This document shows positions 21,511-29,442 of a stretch of DNA of 32,228 nucleotides, piece by piece. A program made the translations under genes and the position numbers. Position 1 is the first letter of the stretch, and the number at the start of each line of letters is the position of its first letter. The DNA comes from a virus. The stretch covers positions 1 to 32,228 of IMG/VR virus record IMGVR_UViG_3300037235_000325, one strand, 5' to 3'. The notes below the pieces were generated by a model, which made no database searches, had not been told where the DNA came from, and saw only the letters and a program-made list of their open reading frames with translations.

Positions 21511-22005
21511 TTAATGCTTCGTACGCCCGATTTGCGACAGGATCGGTTGGCGGCGATAAGGCAGGTCGCAGCCCGGCGTGTCTGGCCAGCGACCTTGCAA
21601 GTCGGGCACCAGAACCTGGCGCACGTCGTAATTCTGCGTCCCATAGAAGATGCCGACGAAGGTCGCGTATTTGGTGCGGCCGATCACCCCGGCATCGACG
21701 ATGCGGACGGGGAACTTGCCGCCAATGCTGACCAGCTCTTCGTCGGCGAAGGCGCGACCGCGCGCGCGTTGCATCTCGCCGAGCCGATTGAGGATGTTGG
21801 CGAATGGCGTCTTGTCGGTATCGACCATCAGCAATTCCGGCAAGCCGTGATGGTAATTGCCGATCGTGTACATGAAGGGCTGCTTGTCCGGAGGCTCGTG
21901 CTCGGTGCGGTAGACAACCTGCACGCACTGGCCGCTCGCGGTGATCTTTTCCGTGATGTCGCGGCGCAACTGCGCCCAAAGCTTCTCGATCGCTTCGTCG
22001 GGCAT
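21511..22005 (-). CDS. DUF4262 family protein
   Basis: 164 residues on the reverse strand. VQVVYRTEHEPPDKQPFMYT, TIGNYHHGLPELLMV and the later RIVDAGVIGRTKYATFVG match the DUF4262 pattern (FxYTIGL...GxPEL). The function of the family is unknown. The frame is open further upstream, but GGAGG 6-7 bases before the ATG at 22005 fixes the start. It is transcribed against the tail genes between hub and peptidase, positions that are adjacent in GTA-like clusters, so it is a moron with its own promoter. Confidence 0.8.
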   Translation of the reverse strand: MPDEAIEKLWAQLRRDITEKITASGQCVQVVYRTEHEPPDKQPFMYTIGNYHHGLPELLMVDTDKTPFANILNRLGEMQRARGRAFADEELVSIGGKFPVRIVDAGVIGRTKYATFVGIFYGTQNYDVRQVLVPDLQGRWPDTPGCDLPYRRQPILSQIGRTKH

Positions 22006-22096
22006 GCCAATCCTCCGCACGCATGACGGAGCGATATTAGCATTCCCGCTGCGCTGCCGGGCCGCATTTTTACTTCCGACAATCGAAGGCGTTCCG

Positions 22097-22657
22097 ATGA
22101 TCGACGTCGACACGGAGCGCGCCGCGGTCGTGGCCGAGGCGCGCGCCTGGTTGCGCACACCCTATCATCATATGGGCCGCGTCAAAGGCGCGGGCGTCGA
22201 TTGCGCGACCTTGCTCGCCGAGGTCTATGCGCGCGCCGGCGTCATCCCGCCGGTGGCGATCCCGTTCTATCCGCCCGATTGGCATCTCCATCGCGACGCC
22301 GAGCGCTATCTCGGATTTGTGCTCGATCACGCAAATGAAATCTCCTGCGAAGCCAAACCAAAACCTAGCGATCTTGCGCTGTGGCGTTTCGGGCGCTGCT
22401 TCTCGCATGGCGCGATCGTGATCGACTGGCCGCTCGTCATCCACGCCTATGCCGGCAAGGGCTGCGTCTTGGAAGATGTCGAGCGCGCGCGCTGGCTCAG
22501 CCAGATCGGCGAGCGCGGCGCGGTCCGTCCGCGGCCGGTGAAGTTTTTTAGGCTTAAGCGCTGGATATCGATCGAAGCATCCGAACCCTCCAGCATCGTC
22601 ACCCCCGCGAAGGCGGGGGTCCAGGACATCACTGGATTCCCGCTTGCGCGGGAATGA
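22097..22657 (+). CDS. NlpC/P60 tail peptidase (RcGTA gp14-like)
   Basis: 186 residues. RAWLRTPYHHMGRVKGAGVD leads to the catalytic Cys36 in GVDCATLLAEVY; His104 in CFSHGAIVID and His116 in VIHAYAGKG complete a Cys-His-His type site. It cuts peptidoglycan peptide links at the tail tip during entry. About the last 20 residues (after SSIVTPAKAGVQ) are encoded by a host-type palindromic repeat that has entered the 3' end and supplied a new stop, so the native C-terminus was probably near the KRWISIE segment. The start ATG 22097 lies just after the divergent DUF4262 gene. The catalytic core appears intact. Confidence 0.9.
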   Translation: MIDVDTERAAVVAEARAWLRTPYHHMGRVKGAGVDCATLLAEVYARAGVIPPVAIPFYPPDWHLHRDAERYLGFVLDHANEISCEAKPKPSDLALWRFGRCFSHGAIVIDWPLVIHAYAGKGCVLEDVERARWLSQIGERGAVRPRPVKFFRLKRWISIEASEPSSIVTPAKAGVQDITGFPLARE

Positions 22658-22660
22658 CGA
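22597..22660. repeat. Host-type repeat inside the 3' end of the NlpC/P60 gene
   Basis: GTCACCCCCGCGAAGGCGGG...GGTCCAGG and TGGATTCCCGCTTGCGCGGG...AATGACGA are the two arms of a widely dispersed bacterial intergenic palindrome. The stop codon of the peptidase gene (TGA 22655-22657) lies in its right end. Confidence 0.85.
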
Positions 22661-22687
22661 AGAACAAGACAAAGGCGTTCGATCTCC

Positions 22688-25135
22688 ATGGCTTCGATCT
22701 TCGGCACCTCATCCAAAGCCCAAGCGCATCAGCAGCCGGCGCTGTCGGGGCTGCAGGTGCAGACTTCCGCCTATGGCAAGGTCATCCCGATCGTCTACGG
22801 CACGACGCGCATCGCGCCCAATCTCATCTGGTACGGCGATTTCGTTGCAACGCCGCACACCTCCAATCCGAGCAGCGGCGGTGGTAAAGGCGGCGTCACC
22901 GGCGGTGGCGGCGGCAAAGGCGGCGGCGGGGGCGGCAACACCACCTACACCTATTCGGCCGCGGTTGCGCTGGGTCTGTGCGAAGGACCGATCGCCAGCG
23001 TCGGCACGGTCTGGGCCTCGAAGACCGAGACCACGCTGGCCGCGCTCGGCCTCGGGCTCTTCACCGGCGCTTACGCGCAAGCGCCGTGGAGCTATCTCAC
23101 CTCGGTTCATCCGACGCAGGCGCTCGGCTACAGCGGCACCGCCTATGTCGCGGGCGCGGGCTATCAGCTCGACAGCAACGCGCAGCTGCCGAATCACAAT
23201 TTCGAGGTCGCGGGGTTTCTCGCCAATACCGCGCCCGGCACGCCCGACGCCGATCCGAGCCAAGTGGTCGCCGATCTCCTGACCAATCCCAATTGCGGCG
23301 CGGGCTTTCCGGCGGCGCGGCTCGGCAGCCTCGCGGTCTATCAAGGTTATGCGCTTGCCGCGGGGCTGTGGATTTCGCCGGCCTATACCGAGCAGGCGCA
23401 AGCCTCGCAGCTGCTCGACGATATCGCGACCTATACCAACAGCGCGTTCGTGTGGTCGAGCGGCGCGCTGACGCTGGTGCCCTTTGGCGATGCTCCGCTT
23501 TCGGCGAACGGCTTCAGCTACACGCCGCCGGCGGCGCCGCTCTACGATCTCGGCGACGACGATTTCCTGCCGAACAGCGCGACCGGCTCCGCGGCTTCGA
23601 GCAACGATCCGGTGCTGGTGACGCGCAAGCGCGCCGCCGATTCGCTCAACGATGTGAAGATCGAATTCCTCGACCGCGCCAATCAATACAACACCGGCAT
23701 CGTCGAGGCCTCGGACCAGGCGATGATCGATCTCTACGGGCTGCGCAGCGACCAGGGCCGGCAGGCCCATCTCTTCACCGATGTCAACGCGGCGCGGCAA
23801 TCGGCGCAGCTGCTGTTGCAGCGCCAGGCGATCCGCAACACCTATCAGTTCACCCTCGACCAGCGCTACATCCTGCTCGACCCGATGGACATCGTGACGC
23901 TGACCGATGCGCGGCTCGGCCTTAGCCGGCAGTGGGTGCGGATCATCGAGATCACCGAGAACGACGACGGCACGCTGCTCTTCGCCGCCGAGGATTACCT
24001 CGCCGGCACCGGCTCGGCCGCGCGCTATTCCTTCGCGACCGGCACCGGCTATAGCGCGCAATACAATGTCGATCCCGGCAACGCACTGGCGCCGATCGTG
24101 TTCGAGCCGCCGGCGCAGATCGCCGCGAGCGGGCTCGCGATCTGGCTCGCGACCGCCGGCGGCCCGCTCTGGGGCGGCGCCGATGTCTATGTGTCGAGCG
24201 ACGGCAGCACCTATAAGCGCGCGGCGCGGACCAACGGGCCGGCGCGTATCGGGACGCTGACGGCCTCGTTTCCCGCCAGCGCCGATCCCGATCGCGTCGA
24301 TACGCTCGCGGTCGATCTTTCGCCCTCGCGCGGCAGCCTGCTCTCCGGCACGCAAAGCGACGCCGATCTCGGCCACACGCTCTGCTATGTCGCGAGCGCG
24401 AGCGGCTACGAATTGGTCAGCTACAAGACCGCGAGCCTCACCGGCGCCAATGCCTATAGTCTCGGCGCTTATCTGCGGCGCGGGCTCTATGGCACCACGA
24501 TCGCGAGCCATGCGAGTGGCGCGGCTTTCGCGCGGCTGGACGATGCGATCGTCAGTCTCGCTTACGACAAGGGCCAGCTCGGCGCGACGATCTACATCAA
24601 ACTGCTCTCGTTCAATCTCTGGGGCGGCGGCGCGCAGCAACTCGCCGATGTGCCGGCCTATGCGCATGTCATCGCCGGACCGCCGGCGCCGCCCAACGTC
24701 ACCGGCTTCGCCGCGCAGCAATCGGGCGCGGTGGTCGCCTTCGCCTGGAACGCGGTGACCGATACCGCGCTCAAAGGTTACGACATCGGCTACGCGCCGC
24801 CGGGCACGAGCGACTGGTCGCTGTTCAATCTGCTCACCGAAGCCGCGGCCGGCACCGAGATGACCAATGCCGAGGTGCCGCCGGGCAGCTGGATTTTCGG
24901 CATCCGCGCCCGCGACATCGCCGACCAGCTATCGCCGGCGATCGGCACGCTGAGCCTCACCGTCACCAACGCGCTGCCGGTGATCTCCAACGCCGACGCC
25001 GCGCCGCTCTGGGCCAGCGCGCTTTATCACGATCTCGGTAACTTCAAGGACGCGCCGGTCGTGACGGTAAGCGGCGGCGCGTTCGCCGCGGATGCGGTGG
25101 CGGTCGTCGTCGATCTAGGAAATTTCAGCTCTTAG
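22688..25135 (+). CDS. Large tail-tip protein (RcGTA gp15 / phage J-like)
   Basis: 815 residues. Residues 1-60 (ALSGLQVQTSAYGKVIPIVY, YGTTRIAPNLIWYGDF) are the usual start of this family, followed by a glycine/lysine-rich linker (about 63-87) and the conserved AVALGLCEGPIASVGTVWAS. The middle contains SQLLDDIATYTNSAFVWSSG, DSLNDVKIEFLDRANQYNTG and YILLDPMDIVTLTDARLGLS, typical of the phage tail protein 3 domain. About 664-755 is an FN3-like domain (APPNVTGFAAQQSG ... WIFGIRARDIADQLSP). It forms the tip on which fibres sit. It is shorter than RcGTA gp15, which has an extra N-terminal TIM-barrel glycosidase; here no such domain is seen. ATG 22688. Confidence 0.88.
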   Translation: MASIFGTSSKAQAHQQPALSGLQVQTSAYGKVIPIVYGTTRIAPNLIWYGDFVATPHTSNPSSGGGKGGVTGGGGGKGGGGGGNTTYTYSAAVALGLCEGPIASVGTVWASKTETTLAALGLGLFTGAYAQAPWSYLTSVHPTQALGYSGTAYVAGAGYQLDSNAQLPNHNFEVAGFLANTAPGTPDADPSQVVADLLTNPNCGAGFPAARLGSLAVYQGYALAAGLWISPAYTEQAQASQLLDDIATYTNSAFVWSSGALTLVPFGDAPLSANGFSYTPPAAPLYDLGDDDFLPNSATGSAASSNDPVLVTRKRAADSLNDVKIEFLDRANQYNTGIVEASDQAMIDLYGLRSDQGRQAHLFTDVNAARQSAQLLLQRQAIRNTYQFTLDQRYILLDPMDIVTLTDARLGLSRQWVRIIEITENDDGTLLFAAEDYLAGTGSAARYSFATGTGYSAQYNVDPGNALAPIVFEPPAQIAASGLAIWLATAGGPLWGGADVYVSSDGSTYKRAARTNGPARIGTLTASFPASADPDRVDTLAVDLSPSRGSLLSGTQSDADLGHTLCYVASASGYELVSYKTASLTGANAYSLGAYLRRGLYGTTIASHASGAAFARLDDAIVSLAYDKGQLGATIYIKLLSFNLWGGGAQQLADVPAYAHVIAGPPAPPNVTGFAAQQSGAVVAFAWNAVTDTALKGYDIGYAPPGTSDWSLFNLLTEAAAGTEMTNAEVPPGSWIFGIRARDIADQLSPAIGTLSLTVTNALPVISNADAAPLWASALYHDLGNFKDAPVVTVSGGAFAADAVAVVVDLGNFSS

Positions 25136-25168
25136 CTTTCGGCAACCAGCTTTTAGCCGGTCAAACAA

Positions 25169-25241
25169 CGTCATCGCCGGGCTTGTCCCGGCGATCCACG
25201 TTTTAACCCGTGGATGCCCGGAACAAGTCCAGGCATGACGA
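25169..25241. repeat. Host-type palindromic repeat, same family as 1366-1432
   Basis: GTCATCGCCGGGCTTGTCCC...GGCGATCCACG, then GTGGATGCCCGGAACAAGTC...CAGGCATGACGA. Two hairpins arranged head to head. It fills the gap between the tail-tip gene and the first fibre gene. Confidence 0.8.
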
Positions 25242-25301
25242 AAAGAAGATGTCGTGATGATGGGAAGTTTAAGGGCTGCCAGCCTCTCAAAAAGGAGAAT
25301 C

Positions 25302-25973
25302 ATGTCCGATCAGTTACAAATCCGCCGCGACACGCTCGCCAATGTGCAAGCCGCGACGCCCGCGCAAGGCGAGCTCGCGATGGCGACCGATAGCGACGAG
25401 CTCTATCTCGGCGACGGCGCGAGTGCCGGCGGCATTCGCCTCGGTCCGAGCTTTCCGTTCCCCGGCTATATCAGCGGCCGCTATTACGTGGCCGGGCTGA
25501 CGACCAACACCACGCTGACGGTGACGGCGAATCAGCTCTATACGATGCCGTTCTTTTGCTTTCGCAAGCAGAGCTTCACCAAGATCGGCCTGCAGGTGTC
25601 GTCCTTCATCGCCAGCAGCAATTGCCGGCTCGGTCTCTACGCGCCGCTCGTCTCGAATGTCGCGGCGCCTGGCGCGCTGGTGCTCGATTCGGGCGCGGTC
25701 TCGACCGCGGCGAACGGCGCGATCGAAGCAACGGTCGGCGTGACGTTGAACCCGGGGCTCTATTTTGCCGCGGCACTGTTCAGCGCGGCGGTCGGCGTGA
25801 TCGAAGCCAATTCCTCGAACAATCTCATCCCGTGGCTGCTCGGCGAATCCTTGAACAACGGCCTCGATGCGTTCTCGTTCGCGGCGCAGGCCTACGGCGC
25901 GTTGCCCAACCCCGCCGACACTGTGAGCTTCAGCCAGACGAACGCCTTTCCCGGCGTATGGCTGAGACTATGA
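25302..25973 (+). CDS. Tail fibre protein with Mtd_N-like N-terminus
   Basis: 223 residues. The N-terminus LQIRRDTLANVQAATPAQGE followed by LAMATDSDELYLGDG is the short beta motif found at the start of many phage fibres and of the Bordetella phage Mtd protein (attachment to the tail). The rest is beta-rich with no recognised domain (SGRYYVAGLTTNTTLTVTAN, QSFTKIGLQVSSFIASSNC, LYFAAALFSAAVGVIEANSS), probably a carbohydrate- or surface-binding head. Ribosome site AAAGGAG before ATG 25302. Its stop overlaps the next start (ATGA). Confidence 0.8.
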   Translation: MSDQLQIRRDTLANVQAATPAQGELAMATDSDELYLGDGASAGGIRLGPSFPFPGYISGRYYVAGLTTNTTLTVTANQLYTMPFFCFRKQSFTKIGLQVSSFIASSNCRLGLYAPLVSNVAAPGALVLDSGAVSTAANGAIEATVGVTLNPGLYFAAALFSAAVGVIEANSSNNLIPWLLGESLNNGLDAFSFAAQAYGALPNPADTVSFSQTNAFPGVWLRL

Positions 25974-26965
25974 CGGCCGTTCGCTGCGGGATCTTCGATC
26001 TCCTCACCGGCCTCGGCTTTCACCGTCATTACACCGGCGCGCTGACGCCGCGCGGCGCGAAGGGAGTCGATGCCTATGCGCGCGTCGCTCCGCCGGCGGC
26101 GCCGTCGCTCGGCCAGGTGAGCGGCGGCTCACTCGCCGCGGCGACGCTCTATGCCAAGGTGACGCTGGTCAGCCCGAGCGGCGAAACCACCGCCTCGACT
26201 GAGAGTTCGCTCGCGGTTACGGCGAATCATTTGCTCCAGATCGCGTCGCCGACGAGCGCCGGCAATTCGAGCGGCTGGAACGCTTATGTCGCGAGCGCCA
26301 GCGGCGCGGAGGTGTTGCAGAACGCGACGCCGATCGCGCTGGGAACAGCGTGGACCGAGCCGGCGACGGGGCTCGTCACCGGCACCGCGACGCCGCCTGC
26401 GGCCAACACCACGGGCTGGGACGTGTTCAACCTGTTCGTGCCGGACCCGGTCGCCGCGTGCAGTTTCATCACCGATCCGGTCGATACCGGCTTCGACGCC
26501 GATCTGCGCGTGTTTCTGACCGCGACGACCGGCTTCGGCCCGAACCAATCCGGTACGCCCGCGATCGGCTTCGCGATCGATACCTGGCTCGCCGGCCAGA
26601 ACGATCCCGCGAGTTTCGTTAATTGGCCGAGCGCCGGTTACGTCGCGATGCGCTATCTGCGCGCGAAGCTGAGCTACACGCCGGTGCAAGGCGCGCTCGT
26701 TTATGTGAGCGATTTCGTGCCGGTGATCGATACCGCGCCGACGGTCGAGACCGGCAATTCGCTGACCGTCGCCGCCGGCGGCACCACGATCACGTTCCCC
26801 GAGCAATTTCATGTGCCGCCGCAGGTGATCGCCAATTGCATCAGCAACAGCGCGCTCGGCGTGACGGTCGCGAGCGTCACGGCGACCGGCTGCACCTTCC
26901 ATGTGTGGAACTCGAGCGGGGTCGATGTCGGCGGCGTGATCAATTACGAAGCGGTTGGTGAGTAG
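25970..26965 (+). CDS. Fibre / receptor-binding protein with H-type-lectin-like end
   Basis: 331 residues. An N-terminal segment (TAVRCGIFDLLTGLGFHRHY) is followed by an FN3/BIG-like domain (YAKVTLVSPSGETTASTESS, SSGWNAYVASASGAEVLQNA) and a C-terminal part ALVYVSDFVPV ... TTITFPEQFHVPPQVIANC ... TFHVWNSSGVDVGGVINYEA, which follows the pattern of H-type lectin domains (a FxxxFxxPPxV segment and a Trp near the end). It probably binds host surface glycans. Start ATG 25970 overlaps the stop of the previous fibre gene; an in-frame ATG at 25958 is also possible. No own ribosome site, so translation is coupled. Confidence 0.75.
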   Translation: MTAVRCGIFDLLTGLGFHRHYTGALTPRGAKGVDAYARVAPPAAPSLGQVSGGSLAAATLYAKVTLVSPSGETTASTESSLAVTANHLLQIASPTSAGNSSGWNAYVASASGAEVLQNATPIALGTAWTEPATGLVTGTATPPAANTTGWDVFNLFVPDPVAACSFITDPVDTGFDADLRVFLTATTGFGPNQSGTPAIGFAIDTWLAGQNDPASFVNWPSAGYVAMRYLRAKLSYTPVQGALVYVSDFVPVIDTAPTVETGNSLTVAAGGTTITFPEQFHVPPQVIANCISNSALGVTVASVTATGCTFHVWNSSGVDVGGVINYEAVGE

Positions 26966-27018
26966 CTGCTAGCCGACAGACACCAATCCGGCGATGCGCC
27001 AGCAAAGGCGGTTGTCCC

Positions 27019-27076
27019 GCTCACGCGCTCTCCGCGCGTGAGCCCTTCGGGGCCGACCGCGAAGAGCGCGTCGGCC
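27019..27076. repeat. Two adjacent hairpins between fibre genes
   Basis: GCTCACGCGC (27019-27028) pairs perfectly with GCGCGTGAGC (27034-27043) around TCTCC, and GGCCGAC (27051-27057) pairs with GTCGGCC (27070-27076). No T tract follows. The first stem shares GCTCACGCGC with the repeat at 9280. Confidence 0.65.
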
Positions 27077-27153
27077 GGGGCAACCGAATCTTCAGGCGCT
27101 CGCCGCCTTGCGACGGCGCGATCGCCGGCAATTAAGAAGAAAGCGCCGCACGG

Positions 27154-27594
27154 ATGGCCAGTGTTCTCGAAAGGCTGAAACGCGCCAGCGCCCGCCTCGA
27201 TGGGCTGATGCTGGCGCCGGACGGCGGGATCGATTTCGCCGCGACCAACGCCAATGGCGCCTGGACCGAGGCGCAGAAGAACGCGGTGCGCGCGGCACTC
27301 GGCCTCGGCGCGCCCGTCTCGGCGCCGGCGCGGCGCGCGGCGAGCATCGCCGCCGCGATCGAGACCTGGCTCGATCGCACGGCACAGGGCCTCGGCTTCA
27401 ACAATATCGTGACCGCCGTGAGCTATACGACCTCGTCGGTCGAGCTGTGGCAACGTCAGGCGGCAGCGCTGGCCGCGTGGCGCGACGCGGTGTGGCAGGC
27501 GGCGCTTCTGCTGCTGGTCGAGCCGGCGCGATTGCCGGAAAACGACGCAGCGATGATCGCCAAACTTCCCCAACCCGATATTCCAACGAGCTGA
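27154..27594 (+). CDS. Conserved small phage protein, fibre-associated (DUF4376-like pattern)
   Basis: 146 residues. Three parts: SVLERLKRASARLDGLMLAP at the N-terminus, an Ala-rich helix, and FNNIVTAVSYTTSSVELWQR followed by ALAAWRDAVWQAALLLLVEP. The latter (N-x-x-x-A-SY ... W ... A-WRDAVW) is a pattern I know from small proteins coded next to phage tail fibres, where they serve as fibre adaptors or chaperones. No membrane segment. It starts at ATG 27154 after a gap with hairpins and ends 8 bases before the large fibre gene, so the pair is likely one unit. Exact role unknown. Confidence 0.65.
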   Translation: MASVLERLKRASARLDGLMLAPDGGIDFAATNANGAWTEAQKNAVRAALGLGAPVSAPARRAASIAAAIETWLDRTAQGLGFNNIVTAVSYTTSSVELWQRQAAALAAWRDAVWQAALLLLVEPARLPENDAAMIAKLPQPDIPTS

Positions 27595-27602
27595 GGCTTC
27601 TC

Positions 27603-28907
27603 ATGTCAGGTACCTCACCCGTCAGCGCCTGGGCGTTGCCGTTCAGCACCGGCACGAGCGTCGACGATCCGACCAGCTACAAAGGCAAGATCGACGGCGA
27701 TTTCGCGGTCGTGCAGCGCGTCGCCGACGCCTTCGCGCCCAAGCCCGCGAGCCCGGCGGCGATGTCGGTCGCGATCGATCCCGGCTTCGTCGTCGCGACC
27801 GGACCAAGCGGGTTGCAGTCGATCGTCGAGCTCGGCGTGCAGAGCGTGACCATCGCCGCCGCGCCGGGCGCGCCCAACAATCGCATCGATCTGGTGGTGA
27901 TCGACGACGGCACCGGAATCGCCAGCGTGATTGCCGGCGCGCCGGCCGGCACGCCCGCGGCGCCCGCGCTCACCCCCGGCAAGAAACAGATCGCGCAGAT
28001 CGCGGTGCCGAACGGCACCAGCGCGATCGCCAACGCCAACATCACCGATCTGCGCGCGGTGTGGCAATCGACCGTGCCGGGCATCAAATGGGCGATCGCC
28101 GGCGGCAGTGCTGACGCGATCACCGCGAGCTATACGCCGGCGAACGCGGCGCTGGCCGACGGACTCGTCCTCGGTTTTCGCGCCAGCGCGGCGAATGCGA
28201 CGACCACGCCGAGCTTCAGCCCCGACGGGCTCACCGCGGCGACGATCACCAAGAAAGGCGGGCAGGCACTGCTCGCCGGCGACATCCCCGGCGCGCTCGG
28301 CGAGTGCCTCCTGCGCTATAACGCCGCCAATACACGCTGGGAGCTGCTCAATCCCGCCGTCGCACTGCCGACGATCGCGAACGATCACCTGCTCGCCAAC
28401 ACCAGCGGCGCGACCGCCGCGCCGGTCGACACCGCGCTCTCGGCGCTCATCGACGCGGCCGCCGGCAACACGAATGCCGACATGCTGCAACGCGTCAGCG
28501 GCGCGTGGATTGGGGTGACGCTGTCGGGCGCGATCGACAACGCGATCGGCGCGACGCGCGGCGCGATCCTCGAGCGCGGCGCCAGCGGCTGGACGCTCGT
28601 CGCGCCGGGCACGAGCGGCCAAGTGCTCACCTCGAACGGCAGCGGCGCCGATCCGAGCTATCAGGGCGTGACGGGCCCGACCAGCCAGGGCGCGGTCGGA
28701 ACATATGTCTGCGCCTATGGCTCCGCGTTTTCAGTGCCGTCTGGCGGCTATCAATGGTCGGGGAGTACGCCTGCTATAGGCGCGACGGGTACGATTGTCG
28801 GTCTCTCAGGCACCTGGCGCAACATGTCGATCGCCTCACAATTCGCCGCCGGAACCTCGTGCTGCGCCGTCACTGGCCTCACCTACCTCGCCTTGAGGAT
28901 CGCATGA
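27603..28907 (+). CDS. Tail fibre protein (large)
   Basis: 434 residues. PVSAWALPFSTGTSVDDPTS and KIDGDFAVVQRVADAFAPKP at the N-terminus, then VVATGPSGLQSIVELGVQSV and NRIDLVVIDDGTGIASVIAG, which look like the conserved baseplate-attachment part of short fibres (NRIDLVVID is a recurring fibre motif). The middle has low-complexity repeats (LLANTSGATAAPVDTALSAL, GQVLTSNGSGADPSYQGVTG) typical of fibre shafts. The C-terminus (APGTSGQ...TSCCAVTGLTYLALRIA) is beta-rich with two adjacent Cys and is probably the receptor-binding tip. ATGA overlap with the following small gene. Confidence 0.78.
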   Translation: MSGTSPVSAWALPFSTGTSVDDPTSYKGKIDGDFAVVQRVADAFAPKPASPAAMSVAIDPGFVVATGPSGLQSIVELGVQSVTIAAAPGAPNNRIDLVVIDDGTGIASVIAGAPAGTPAAPALTPGKKQIAQIAVPNGTSAIANANITDLRAVWQSTVPGIKWAIAGGSADAITASYTPANAALADGLVLGFRASAANATTTPSFSPDGLTAATITKKGGQALLAGDIPGALGECLLRYNAANTRWELLNPAVALPTIANDHLLANTSGATAAPVDTALSALIDAAAGNTNADMLQRVSGAWIGVTLSGAIDNAIGATRGAILERGASGWTLVAPGTSGQVLTSNGSGADPSYQGVTGPTSQGAVGTYVCAYGSAFSVPSGGYQWSGSTPAIGATGTIVGLSGTWRNMSIASQFAAGTSCCAVTGLTYLALRIA

Positions 28908-29152
28908 TTATTACAAGCTGCACGGAACCGCGCTGGGGCAACCCGGAGCATACGCAGATCGTCTGCCGCGTCACCTTTGCCGGCAGCGGCGAGGTGTTTC
29001 CGTTCGCGGCGATGGCGGACGACCACCAGCCGCACGGTCGCAATCTCTGGCAGCGCCTTAATGCCCGCGAATTCGGCCAGATCGGCGACTACGTTGCGCG
29101 AAAGCTCGACGCCGGTGCGCCCGTATCCCCAAAGGTCCTCGACCCGAAATGA
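28904..29152 (+). CDS. Small fibre-associated hypothetical protein
   Basis: 82 residues. MIITSCTEPRWGNPEHTQIV, then CRVTFAGSGEVFPFAAMADD and REFGQIGDYVARKLDAGAPV. The W-x-N-x-x-HT...GEVFPFAA pattern is seen in small genes next to phage fibres and suggests a fibre chaperone or cap; function unproven. It overlaps the fibre stop by four bases and the following cupin start by four bases, so the three are co-translated. Confidence 0.65.
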   Translation: MIITSCTEPRWGNPEHTQIVCRVTFAGSGEVFPFAAMADDHQPHGRNLWQRLNAREFGQIGDYVARKLDAGAPVSPKVLDPK

Positions 29153-29442
29153 GCGCACCGATTGCCGATCCGATCTTCAGCCTTATGGGCTGCAGTTATC
29201 GGCGGGATCGCTATGCCAAGGCCGGCGACGTCCTGCCGCAGCATTCCCACGATTTTGATCACGGGGTGTACGTCGAGCGCGGGAGCGCCCGTATGAGCTG
29301 GTTCAATCCCAATTACGATGCCGTCCTGCGCGCGGACGAAGGAAGTGCCGCAATCTTTCGACGCGGGCGCGTTCACGCTGTCACGGCGCTCGAGGACAAG
29401 ACGGTGGTGATGACGATTCTGCCGGCGCAGCCGATCGGCTAG
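29149..29442 (+). CDS. Cupin-fold protein
   Basis: 97 residues. YAKAGDVLPQHSHDFDHGVY carries the HxHxxxH metal-binding pattern (His32, His34, His38), then VERGSARMSWFN, and the second motif FRRGRVHAVTAL with His76. This is a single cupin domain, probably metal binding and possibly an enzyme or sugar-modifying protein. It is joined to the fibre genes by an ATGA overlap, so it belongs to the fibre transcript, an unusual place for a cupin. Its TAG stop is part of a CTAG shared with the stop of the convergent methyltransferase gene. A role in modifying a surface sugar, together with the two methyltransferases, is only inference. Confidence 0.7.
   Translation: MSAPIADPIFSLMGCSYRRDRYAKAGDVLPQHSHDFDHGVYVERGSARMSWFNPNYDAVLRADEGSAAIFRRGRVHAVTALEDKTVVMTILPAQPIG

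Noticed and set aside
22709-24721. Very long reverse-strand open frame (670 codons) opposite the tail-tip gene
   Set aside because: The plus-strand product has clear tail-tip domains; the reverse frame is Arg/Ala/Gly-rich low complexity caused by high GC at codon positions. The same holds for the reverse frames at 9394-10926, 13424-14923, 14679-15707 and 17528-18718.
22688-25135. RcGTA gp15-type N-terminal glycosidase (TIM barrel) domain
   Set aside because: The N-terminus starts directly with the tail-protein segment and a Gly-rich linker; there is no space for the barrel.
25302-25973. Possible diversity-generating retroelement target, because of the Mtd_N-like N-terminus
   Set aside because: No reverse transcriptase, template repeat or adenine-mutated variable repeat is present in the window, and the Mtd_N-like motif is common in ordinary fibres.
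27019-27076. Rho-independent terminator between fibre genes
   Set aside because: The stems are good but no T tract follows either one; recorded as hairpins only.
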